DNA of 6,260 bases from Erysipelotrichaceae bacterium. Its GTDB lineage: Bacteria > Bacillota_I > Bacilli_A > Erysipelotrichales > Erysipelotrichaceae. The DNA lies in assembly GCA_900770275.1 (NCBI GenBank), contig CAAGJS010000231.1, positions 1-6,260 of the forward strand. The letters run 5' to 3'. Positions 1 through 6,220 of the stretch are shown here, piece after piece (within the stretch, counting starts at the first letter, position 1; every line of letters starts with the position of its first letter). Below the pieces are notes generated by a model. The model saw nothing but the letters and a program-made list of their open reading frames with translations, did not search any database and was not told the DNA's origin. A program made the translations under genes and the position numbers.

Positions 1-399
1 AAGAGACAGCTGATCTGTTTTTCTGTGGCGGCACTCATCGGAGTACCGTCTTTCTTTTTGATCAGAAATACCGGGAACTCGAGTCTGGCTTCCATGGGGA
101 TGATCCTGATCATGCTGCCATTCTTCTTTCTCGCCATGTACGAGAAGGATGGCATGCCGCTGGAAGTGCTCATGAAGCACTTCATCGAGGCAAAATACAT
201 CCGTCCGAAAGAGCGGCCATACAAGACGAACAACTATTATGCCGCGCTGAAGCGTATTGTGCAGGCGCAGAAGGAGGTGAATGAGATTGTTCTGGAAGCA
301 GAAAAAAGACAGAACGGCAGAAAGTCTGAAGCTGCCGGAAAACCTGACAAGACGCGAAAGACGGAAGATCGAAAGAATCTGGAAGGCAGCAAGGCGTGA
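1..399 (+). CDS. PrgI family conjugation protein, 5' end outside window
   Basis: The frame is open from base 1 (KRQLICFSVAALIGVPSF) and ends at the TGA at 397-399, giving 132 codons. A GTG at 25 is only an internal codon: the text before it matches how PrgI proteins continue (KRQLICFS), so about 20-25 N-terminal residues lie upstream. Two hydrophobic segments follow each other (around codons 4-21 and 28-46, the second including MILIMLPFFFLAMYEKDG). A cytoplasmic tail with the family-typical RPYKTNNYY stretch comes next, then a charged Lys/Glu/Arg-rich end. PrgI proteins are small inner-membrane parts of Gram-positive type IV secretion systems, often compared with VirB3, and normally sit just before the VirB4 ATPase gene, as here. 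The last 119 bases overlap the start of virB4. The visible part is intact, but its partner gene is broken, so a working system is unlikely. Confidence 0.88.
   Translation, partial: KRQLICFSVAALIGVPSFFLIRNTGNSSLASMGMILIMLPFFFLAMYEKDGMPLEVLMKHFIEAKYIRPKERPYKTNNYYAALKRIVQAQKEVNEIVLEAEKRQNGRKSEAAGKPDKTRKTEDRKNLEGSKA
271..280 (+). promoter_or_regulatory. Ribosome binding site for virB4 inside prgI
   Basis: AAGGAGGTGA is a full-length match to the Shine-Dalgarno consensus and lies inside the prgI reading frame. It touches the ATG at 281, leaving only 3 bases between GGAGG and the start codon. The in-frame TTG at 287 would have a 9-base gap, which is the more usual spacing. The site shows that virB4 translation starts within prgI, but it leaves open which of the two codons is used. 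Confidence 0.65.
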
Positions 400-1866
400 C
401 GATGGAATTCCAAGAACTGCCCAGCAGTCCATCTCGTTTGAGCGCATGTTTCAGGATGGTATCTGCCGGGCAGACGGAAACTATTACACCAAGACCATTC
501 AGTTTCAGGACATCAATTACCAGCTGGCACAGCAGGAGGACAAGTCGGCCATCTTTGATGAGTGGTGCGGGTTCCTGAATTTCTTTGACAGCTCGGTGCA
601 TTTTGAACTTTCGTTTATGAATCTTTGCACGGATGCGGTGAGCTTTGAGAAGAGCATCAGTATTCCGTACAGAAATGACGGATTCAATGACGTTCGTGAT
701 GAGTACAGCAGAATGCTGCGGACGCAGCTGGCACAGGGCAATAACGGCCTGACCAATACCAAATATCTGACATTTGGAATCGAAGCGGAATCTATGAAGC
801 AGGCAAAGCCGCGCTTGATCCATATCCAAACGGATCTCCTCAATAACTTCCGAAGGCTTGGCGTTACAGCGGCAGTATTGAATGGGCATGACCGTCTGAA
901 GGTCATGCATGGCATGTTCCATATGGGAGACAAGGATCGCTTTTATTTTGACTGGAAGTGGCTCCCGGAGTCCGGGCTCTCGGTCAAAGACTTCATTGCG
1001 CCGTCGTCCTTCTCATTTTCCGGAGGACGTATGTTCCGGATGGGGAGCTGTACGGGGCAATGTCGTTCCTGGCAATTACAGCCTCGGATCTCTCTGATCA
1101 GCTGTTAAAAGAGCTTCTGGAGATGGAGTCCTCGCAGGTGGTCACGATGCATATCCAGTTTGTTGACCAGAATGAGGCGATCAAGACGGTAAAGCACACG
1201 ATCACGGAACTGGACCGTTCAAAGATTGAGGAGCAGAAAAAGGCAGTCCGGGCAGGATATGACATGGACATCATTCCTTCGGATCTTGCAACTTATGGAA
1301 AAGATGCGAAGAACCTTCTGCACGAGCTGCAGAGTCAGAACGAGCGCATGTTTCTGATGACGTTCCTGATTCTCAATACTGGAAAAACAAAGCAGGAGCT
1401 GGAGAACAACATCTTTCAGGCTTCAAGTATCGCACAGAAACATAACTGCAATCTGCGGAGGCTGGACTTTCAGCAGGAACAGGGGCTGATGAGCAGTCTG
1501 CCGCTGGCACACAACGAGATTGAAATTCAGAGAGGACTGACGACCTCCAGCACGGCAATCTTCGTGCCGTTTACGACGCAGGAACTGTTCCAGAACGGGA
1601 AGGAAGCCCTGTACTACGGACTGAATGCGCTGTCCAACAACCTGATCATGGTGGATCGGAAAATGCTGAAGAATCCCAATGGTCTGATTCTTGGAACGCC
1701 GGGATCCGGTAAGTCTTTCAGCGCCAAGCGTGAAATTACAAATGCTTTTCTGGTAACGGATGATGTCATTATCATCTGCGATCCGGAGGCAGAGTATGCA
1801 CCGCTGGTAGACCGTCTGAAGGGACAGGTGGTCAAAATCTCACCGACAAGTACGCAGTACATCAAC
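281..1866 (+). pseudogene. VirB4-like conjugation ATPase, frameshifted and 3'-truncated
   Basis: VirB4 ATPases power assembly and substrate transfer of type IV secretion systems at the inner membrane. The first part reads from 281 in one frame (MRLFWKQKK, then QQSISFERMFQDGICRADG, DINYQLAQQEDK, NNGLTNTKYLTFGIEAES, ending SFSFSGGRMFRMG). The match continues one frame over with ELYGAMSFLAITASDLSD, IDQNEAIKT-like VDQNEAIKT, KKAVRAGYDMDIIPSDLAT, QQEQGLMSSLPL and GLTTSSTAIFVPFTTQELFQNG. Walker A, GTPGSGKS, is at 1693-1716, followed by the IICDPEAEY strand. Adding one G to the GGGG at 1042-1045 restores a continuous family-like reading (RMGELYGAMSF). The VirB4 match stops at STQYIN (1866), leaving about 529 codons of a family usually near 800. 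Walker B and the whole C-terminal ATPase part are missing. In the current frame, translation runs on into macrodomain sequence up to 2343. It is very likely non-functional. Confidence 0.88.
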
Positions 1867-2343
1867 GTTGAAAATACCTATGCCGATGTGCAGCTTAGAA
1901 ACTACATGGCGCAGCAGATGAATCAGATGCGCCAGAAGTATGGAAAAGATTATGAGCAGCCGACGGCGATACCGATGATCAGTCCGGCTTTCAACCTCCC
2001 TGCAAAGTATATCGTTCATGTCGTGGGACCGATTGTTTATCCGACGCTGCAGGAGAAACATAAGGAGCAACTGGCACGGTGCTATCGTTCCTGTCTGGAT
2101 CTTGCGGCAGAGAAGGGATGTGAGAACATTGCTTTCTGCTGTATATCGACGGGCGTATTCATGTTCCCGCAGGACAAGGCGGCAGAGATTGCAGTGAAGA
2201 CAGTAAAGCAATGGCTGGATGAGCATCCGGGCAGCTGCACTAAGCGTGTGATTTTCAATGTCTTCAAGGACAGCGACCTTAGAATCTATAATCAACTTCT
2301 GGTTTCAAATTATTCTCACGGATTCCGGAGGCTCTTGGGCTGA
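1867..2343 (+). pseudogene. C-terminal half of a Zn-type macrodomain protein (ADP-ribose hydrolase), fused to virB4
   Basis: From about 1876 the frame reads TYADVQLRNYMAQQMNQM, then PMISPAFNLPAKYIVHVVGPIV, LARCYRSCLDLAAEKGCENIAFCCISTGVFMFP, KAAEIAVKTVKQWLDEHPGS and VIFNVFKDSDLRIYNQLL. As I recall the family, this follows the second half of the zinc-containing macrodomains (SpyMacroD/SauMacro type), which remove ADP-ribose from proteins. The phosphate-binding loop STGVFMFP is present (2146-2169). The first half is gone, including the AIVNAAN strand that binds ADP-ribose and the Cys/His zinc ligands just before the HTYAGVQLR stretch. There is no separate start codon or ribosome site: the segment is read as the tail of the VirB4 relic. 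The last residues after IYNQLL (VSNYSHGFRRLLG) do not look like the family end, so the 3' edge may also be a scar. A working enzyme is very unlikely. Confidence 0.82.
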
Positions 2344-2503
2344 TGGCTGAGGCAGCTGTTGTTCGGTTAAACTGTGTTTATGCCGGATGCAACTGCTTTT
2401 CATAATGTGATTGTGGTATTGATAAATATATTTAAGTTATAATGACAATGTAATGATTATAAACGAATTGATGAATATAATATACAAGCTGGAGGTATCC
2501 TTT
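2344..2503 (+). promoter_or_regulatory. AT-rich intergenic region with possible promoter and operator of the toxin-antitoxin operon
   Basis: This stretch contains no gene I can support. A TATAAT hexamer lies at 2438-2443 and a second at 2476-2481, but neither has a good -35 box at 16-18 bases. Around the first hexamer there is a perfect 7-base inverted repeat, TTATAAT (2437-2443) with ATTATAA (2456-2462), and a direct repeat TAATGA (2440-2445 and 2451-2456) spaced 11 bases, about one helical turn. Ribbon-helix-helix antitoxins usually bind such short repeated sites over their own promoter, so autoregulation here is a reasonable inference. The exact promoter remains uncertain. Confidence 0.45.
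2491..2496 (+). promoter_or_regulatory. Ribosome binding site of the antitoxin gene
   Basis: GGAGGT lies 7 bases before the ATG at 2504. It decides the start: an upstream in-frame ATG at 2453 would add 17 residues (MIINELMNIIYKLEVSF) that do not belong to the family and have no ribosome site of their own. Confidence 0.8.
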
Positions 2504-2776
2504 ATGACCACAACAAATTTGAATATCAGGACAGATAAAGACATAAAAGATCAGGCAGACGAAATCTTTGATGAACTTGGCTTGAATATGACAACTGCAA
2601 TCAATATGTTCCTGCGTGCAACGATCCGCGAACATGGCATCCCGTTTGAATTGAAGCTGGATGAGCCGAATGACACGACTGCTGCAGCGATTGAAGAAGG
2701 AAGAAAAATGATGTCTGACCCTTCTGCTCCCAGATATTCTAGCATGGATGCTCTGAAGAAGGCGCTTGATGTATGA
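2504..2776 (+). CDS. RelB/DinJ family type II antitoxin
   Basis: This 90-residue protein has the expected layout of a RelB/DinJ antitoxin. The N-terminal ribbon-helix-helix part includes the strand TNLNIRTD (residues 4-11), helices through DQADEIFDELGLNMTTAINMFLRATIREHG (17-45) and the typical GIPFELKL turn (46-52). The C-terminal arm (EPNDTTAAAIEEGRKMM, then PRYSSMDALKKALDV) would wrap around and block the toxin. It likely acts in the cytoplasm as a dimer that also represses its own operon. The stop codon overlaps the toxin start in ATGA, so the two are translationally coupled. The gene is intact and richer in A and T than the conjugation genes before it, which fits a separate origin. The subfamily name (DinJ rather than generic RelB) rests on the GIPFE turn and on its YafQ-like partner. 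Confidence 0.92.
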   Translation: MTTTNLNIRTDKDIKDQADEIFDELGLNMTTAINMFLRATIREHGIPFELKLDEPNDTTAAAIEEGRKMMSDPSAPRYSSMDALKKALDV

Positions 2777-3054
2777 AATATGATGTGCAGTTTACCAATC
2801 AGTTTAAAAAGGATGTAAAGCTTGCAAAGAAACAACATAGAAATCTAGAGAAACTGTTCGAAGTAATCGATATTCTTGCTAATGGTGGTACGCTGGACGC
2901 AAAATATCGAGATCATGATCTTACAGGCAACTACAAAGGTACCCGTGAATGTCACATTGAACCGGACTGGCTGCTCATTTATGAGATTCGCGGAGACGTG
3001 CTTGTTTTGATTGTTTATCGGCTAGGTTTGCATTCTGAGCTGTTTAAGAAATAA
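2773..3054 (+). CDS. YafQ-like toxin, mRNA interferase of the RelE/ParE fold
   Basis: This 93-residue protein resembles YafQ, a ribosome-dependent endoribonuclease that cuts mRNA during translation. The N-terminal FKKDVKLAKKQHRN (residues 11-24) matches the helix that opens YafQ proteins. The active-site region YRDHDLTGNYKGTRECHIEPDWLLIYEI (45-72) holds His48, His61 and Asp65, and the end GLHSELF supplies His87. These positions correspond to the catalytic or near-catalytic His50, His63, Asp67 and His87 of E. coli YafQ as I remember them. All key residues are present and the length is normal, so the toxin should be active when free. Its start overlaps the antitoxin stop by 4 bases. The stop codon lies within the left arm of a long hairpin that follows. 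Confidence 0.92.
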   Translation: MKYDVQFTNQFKKDVKLAKKQHRNLEKLFEVIDILANGGTLDAKYRDHDLTGNYKGTRECHIEPDWLLIYEIRGDVLVLIVYRLGLHSELFKK

Positions 3055-3112
3055 CGGCGGAGAATTGAAAGTCTTGTATAACTTTCGCAATTCCCGGCCG
3101 TTATCGGCTTTT
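3052..3112 (+). terminator. Hairpin and probable terminator after the toxin gene
   Basis: The left arm, from TAACGGC (3052-3058) through GAATTG to AAAG, pairs imperfectly with the right arm, CTTTCGCAATTC (3082-3093) through GCCGTTA (3097-3103). The two short bulges lie between the paired blocks. A second, shorter stem, GCCG (3097-3100), loop TTAT, CGGC (3105-3108), is followed directly by TTTT (3109-3112) and looks more like a true intrinsic terminator. The two stems share GCCG, so they are mutually exclusive. The left arm begins at the toxin stop codon, so ribosomes finishing the toxin would disturb the long stem. Confidence 0.55.
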
Positions 3113-3231
3113 CTGATGATTTGCTTCTTACTCATGAAACAGCCCTGGTCTGATTCTTCAACTGAATCAAAAACAATAATATGATGTGAATGGATCAACG
3201 TTCCAAACATACTTTTTTTCCATGAAAGAAG

Positions 3232-4368
3232 ATGATAGAGATGAGCAGGTTAGAATCGGACAGCTCTGGATTTGAAACGGCCGCATCAGCGACAGCCTCT
3301 GAGGAGGAATGGAATCGGGCATTGTCCTATCTGAGAAAGTACGCGGAAAATTCTCTGGCATATCTGGCTTTGGAGCCGGATAAGGAATGGCTGTTTTCGG
3401 AGAATCCGGAAGGTCTGGTAAGCTTTGCGCGGTCAGGGCATACAATCGTGGTCTGCGGCGATCCGATCTGTGCGCCAGAGAGTTTTCCGAAGATACTGGC
3501 GATGCTTCGGGCGTTTGCGGCGGCGGAGCGAAAACATCTGGTCTTTCTGATGACGGATGAAACCCATATACCGGAGTATCAGGCAGAAGGCCTGGGCTGT
3601 TTTAAGTGCGGCGAGGAGGCGGTCTTCGATGTACAGACCTGGTCGATGCAGGGAGGACGCTGCGCCAAGGCGAGATCTTCCTACCACACGGCGGTCAATT
3701 ACGGCCTTACGGTGCATGAATACCGGCCGCAGTCAAAGCGGGATGAGAACATCGAGCGCCAGTTTCATGAAATCACCGATACGTGGCTTGAGGAAAAACA
3801 TACAGCGAGACTGCAATTTGCCGTCGGCAGTCTGATGCTGGACAGGCAGTGCGACAAGAGATATTTCTATGCCATCGATCCGGATGGCGTCATTCAGGGT
3901 ATCAATGTCCTGAATCCGTATCTGGGCGGAAAAGGATGGATCGTGGATATAATGCGGCGTCGCGAAGGGTGTCCTCATGGTGTGATGGAACTTCTGTTTC
4001 ACGACATAATGGAGACACTGAAGAGCGAAGGCGTCCAGGAAGCAAGTCTCGGCGCTGCTCCGTTTTTCAATACGGAGGATGGAGACCATCCCTGCCTGAT
4101 TGAGAAGGCAGAGCATTATATCTATGAGAACATGAACTATATCTATGGCTTTAAACCTCTGTATGTCGCCAAGAACAAATTCAACCCCAATTGGAAGAAT
4201 ACCTATGTTGTCTGCTATCCGAAGCATATGTCCTTCTGGATGGAGGAGGCGGCCTTTGCCGTTCTGGATTCCCAGGGGTTCAGCGATTACGTGCATGCAT
4301 ATCTGGAAATGCGGCGGGCGCAGCGTGAAGAAAAGCAATTGAATAAGAACAACGAACAGAGGAAATGA
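3232..4368 (+). CDS. Stand-alone LPG_synthase_C (DUF2156) domain protein, MprF-like catalytic domain
   Basis: This 378-residue protein matches the C-terminal cytoplasmic domain of MprF-type phosphatidylglycerol aminoacyltransferases, a tandem acetyltransferase-like fold that moves an amino acid from aminoacyl-tRNA to a lipid head group. Family-like stretches are WLFSENPEGLVSFAR (53-67), GDPICAPESFPKIL (76-89), YAIDPDGVIQGINVLNPY (213-230), WIVDIMRRREGCPHGVMELLF (236-256), ASLGAAPF (271-278) and YGFKPLYVAKNKFNPNWKNTYVV (305-327). The membrane flippase part of full MprF is absent, and I see no transmembrane segment or signal peptide. Stand-alone members are common and their substrates are mostly unknown, so lysyl-phosphatidylglycerol synthesis should not be assumed. 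ATG 3232 is one possible start. ATG 3241 (Met4) sits 9 bases after GAAAGAAG and is better spaced. The gene is 4 bases upstream of a hydrolase gene. Confidence 0.85.
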   Translation: MIEMSRLESDSSGFETAASATASEEEWNRALSYLRKYAENSLAYLALEPDKEWLFSENPEGLVSFARSGHTIVVCGDPICAPESFPKILAMLRAFAAAERKHLVFLMTDETHIPEYQAEGLGCFKCGEEAVFDVQTWSMQGGRCAKARSSYHTAVNYGLTVHEYRPQSKRDENIERQFHEITDTWLEEKHTARLQFAVGSLMLDRQCDKRYFYAIDPDGVIQGINVLNPYLGGKGWIVDIMRRREGCPHGVMELLFHDIMETLKSEGVQEASLGAAPFFNTEDGDHPCLIEKAEHYIYENMNYIYGFKPLYVAKNKFNPNWKNTYVVCYPKHMSFWMEEAAFAVLDSQGFSDYVHAYLEMRRAQREEKQLNKNNEQRK

Positions 4369-4372
4369 AAAA

Positions 4373-5035
4373 TTGAAGAAGATCCATGTAAATCACGTAG
4401 ACATCTTTTACGAGATGGTCGGACAGGGGCCACCGGTGGTTTTGATCCACGGCAACGGTGAAGATCATACCGTCTTCGATCGGACAGTCCATCTGTTAAA
4501 GGAAAAATACACCTGCTATCTTCCCGATTCCCGGGGACACGGAAAGAGCCAATGGGCGGGGGAATTCCACTACAGAGATATGGCAGAGGATCTGATTCAG
4601 TTCCTGAAGAAACTGAATCTTCGTGATGCGGCAGTGGTCGGATTTTCTGATGGAGGCATCATCGCTCTGATGGCTGCGGCCAGAACGAACCGAATCACTT
4701 CCCTCGTTGCGTGCGGAGCCAATACACGGCCGGAGGGTCTGCGCGGTTTGGTTCTGACGGGTATGAAAATCCATCACTTTTTTAGTCAGAGCCGGCTCAT
4801 GTGTCTGATGATCCGGGAACCGGACATTGGTGACGAAGAACTGAAAAAGATTCATGCGGATACACTCATCGTGGCCGGTCAGCATGATCTGATTCGCAAG
4901 AGTGAGACTGATCATATCGCTTCGAAAATCAAAGGCGCGAAGAACGTGATTCTTCCCGGGGAAAGTCACGGCAGCTATATCGTTCACAGTGAAAAACTTG
5001 CGAAGATAATCCTGGATTATCTGAGTGGGAAATGA
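4373..5035 (+). CDS. Alpha/beta hydrolase, TTG start
   Basis: This 220-residue alpha/beta hydrolase has its catalytic parts in order. The oxyanion-hole motif HGNGE is at residues 26-30, PDSRGHGKS at 51-59, the nucleophile elbow GFSDGG with Ser92 at 90-95, the acid Asp172 in AGQHD, and the catalytic His199 in GESHG. The cap region (about 115-155) is short, which fits small members of the family. There is no signal peptide, so it should be cytoplasmic. The reading starts at TTG 4373: no in-frame ATG occurs before residue 15, and AGAGGA (4358-4363) lies 9 bases upstream. It begins 4 bases after the stop of the LPG_synthase_C gene, so both are probably on one transcript and coupled. The substrate cannot be told from the sequence. 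An ester, including an aminoacyl ester made by the neighbour, is a possible but unproven choice. Confidence 0.87.
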   Translation: MKKIHVNHVDIFYEMVGQGPPVVLIHGNGEDHTVFDRTVHLLKEKYTCYLPDSRGHGKSQWAGEFHYRDMAEDLIQFLKKLNLRDAAVVGFSDGGIIALMAAARTNRITSLVACGANTRPEGLRGLVLTGMKIHHFFSQSRLMCLMIREPDIGDEELKKIHADTLIVAGQHDLIRKSETDHIASKIKGAKNVILPGESHGSYIVHSEKLAKIILDYLSGK

Positions 5036-5042
5036 GGATTAC

Positions 5043-5090
5043 ACAGCAGTCAGAGGTCACCTGTTAAGACATCTGACTGCTGTTTTGTTT
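5043..5090 (+). terminator. Intrinsic terminator of the transferase-hydrolase operon
   Basis: A perfect 12-base stem, ACAGCAGTCAGA (5043-5054) with TCTGACTGCTGT (5072-5083), encloses a 17-base loop and is followed by TTTGTTT. It starts 8 bases after the hydrolase stop. The opposite strand has no T run after the stem, so it should mainly stop plus-strand transcription before the convergent gene. Confidence 0.88.
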
Positions 5091-5137
5091 CAGAAAGATG
5101 ACGCACACGAGAGATCGGATCGACGGGATCGTTTTTG

Positions 5138-6097
5138 TTATCGTTTCAGTTCCGCCTGTTCTTCCGGGATCCATTCAACATATGGAAGCAGCTTTTTTTC
5201 TTCTTCAAAAATGTGCGTGAAGTCGATTATGCGGCCGTATTTTGCGGGAAACAGGCTTTCACAATAGGATGGGGTCATGCGATGAGGAACGATGCCGATA
5301 TACCCGGTCCCATCGTATTTAGCCGCTATGTCATCGTCGTCTTCCAGAATGACCGGAAGACCAGCAGAACGCAATGCGACGAAAAATTTTATGGATTCCC
5401 ATAGACGGTGTTTGCCTGCGATCTGAAAATACCAGCCTGCTTTGAGTTTCTTTTCTTCGTATTCCTTTTCGCTGATTTCTTTGTTCCGAAGAAGATCGTC
5501 GAGGCTGTTATCGTCATTGGCAGCATAGAGATCCACATGGGTAGAGTTGCCGCCGCGGATGACTTCCCAGGGGTGACTTCCAAAATCGGGATGTCTGTAC
5601 CATTCATTCCATGCGGAAGGACTGTCAAAGTCTATGCCGGGCCTTTCATCAAGGTATTCTCCTTCTCCGGTAAGTCCGCCATCTCTTCCATCCGCATATC
5701 TGAGATATGACTGCTCTGGCGTCATGTTGGTCAGATCATAGCCGCATGCCTGATAGCCAAGATAGCAGGCCTTGAAGAAATCATTTACCGTAAATGACTG
5801 GATGCGCCCAATCTGATCTTTTGTGTTCGTTGAAAGAAATGACTTGAAGGAACTGTAGGTGGCTTCGTCCATATTTTCCCAGGCATATTCCTTCGCTTCC
5901 GGATCCGCTTTCCACAAGTCTGAACGCTTGATTACCCCAATGCGATTGCGATAATTCAGATGCGTTTCGACATAGTCGTTGTATGTTCCGTCTTTCAGCA
6001 TATCCATGGATCTGCGGGCAGCTTCGACGACCGCTGGAAGAAATTCGATGACTTCCTCTTCGCTGAACCATGTTTCGGGACGAGTACCCTTTTTCAT
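5138..6097 (-). CDS. Protein of unknown function, 319 residues
   Basis: I do not recognise a named family. The protein is soluble-looking, acidic and rich in aromatic residues, with no signal peptide or membrane segment. Stretches that look conserved because of their Gly/Trp/His/Asp density are YADGRDGGL (134-142), SHPWEVIRGGNSTHVDLY (174-191), GKHRLWESIKFFVALRSAGLPV (228-249) and GTGYIGIVP (263-271). A helical, charged insertion (about 199-220) separates two of them, and DDDD occurs at 253-256. The ATG at 6095-6097 is the first possible start, because a TAG lies two codons upstream in frame. No clear Shine-Dalgarno site precedes it. The gene converges on the hydrolase operon and is not part of it. 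Codon quality and length support a real gene, but the low-quality start leaves room for 5' damage. Confidence 0.75.
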   Translation of the reverse strand: MKKGTRPETWFSEEEVIEFLPAVVEAARRSMDMLKDGTYNDYVETHLNYRNRIGVIKRSDLWKADPEAKEYAWENMDEATYSSFKSFLSTNTKDQIGRIQSFTVNDFFKACYLGYQACGYDLTNMTPEQSYLRYADGRDGGLTGEGEYLDERPGIDFDSPSAWNEWYRHPDFGSHPWEVIRGGNSTHVDLYAANDDNSLDDLLRNKEISEKEYEEKKLKAGWYFQIAGKHRLWESIKFFVALRSAGLPVILEDDDDIAAKYDGTGYIGIVPHRMTPSYCESLFPAKYGRIIDFTHIFEEEKKLLPYVEWIPEEQAELKR

Positions 6098-6220
6098 GGT
6101 CTAGGAAAGTTCTTTAATGGACCTCAAACGATAAAAATCTGAGAAGGCACTTTAAAACTCTGTTCTACCAAGGGTAAAATTTTGATGTGTACTTCAGTTG
6201 TGGTGCTGCGGTACAACTTT

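Noticed and set aside
182..922. Minus-strand open frame of 246 codons
   Set aside because: It lies opposite the prgI and virB4 sequence, whose translations match known families. Its own translation shows no domain pattern and no ribosome site was seen.
958..1045. ATG at 958 as the start of a separate second gene
   Set aside because: Bases 958-1045 in that frame read as low-quality sequence, while the other frame holds the VirB4 match up to 1045. The real break is the frameshift, not a new gene start.
1840..2295. Minus-strand open frame of 151 codons opposite the macrodomain part
   Set aside because: The plus-strand translation carries clear macrodomain motifs; this one is a shadow with no recognisable features.
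2419..2443. TTGATA (2419-2424) and TATAAT (2438-2443) as a standard promoter
   Set aside because: The gap is 13 bases, too short for a normal sigma-A promoter. Only the TATAAT is kept, as a possible -10 box.
3151..3169. TGATTC-loop-GAATCA hairpin as a terminator
   Set aside because: The stem has only 6 AT-rich pairs and is followed by A, not T, on the plus strand. The minus strand has no T run in the right place either.
3022..3210. Minus-strand open frame of 62 codons across the toxin end and the intergenic region
   Set aside because: It overlaps the hairpin and the intact toxin gene and has no family-like content.
3733..4338. Minus-strand open frame of 201 codons
   Set aside because: It is opposite the well-supported LPG_synthase_C gene, and its translation has no recognisable motif.
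4496..4987. Minus-strand open frame of 163 codons
   Set aside because: It is a shadow of the alpha/beta hydrolase, which has a complete catalytic triad on the plus strand.
5408..5710. Plus-strand open frame of 100 codons with a hydrophobic start
   Set aside because: It lies inside the 319-residue minus-strand gene; the hydrophobic run is the complement of its acidic Lys/Glu-rich segment.
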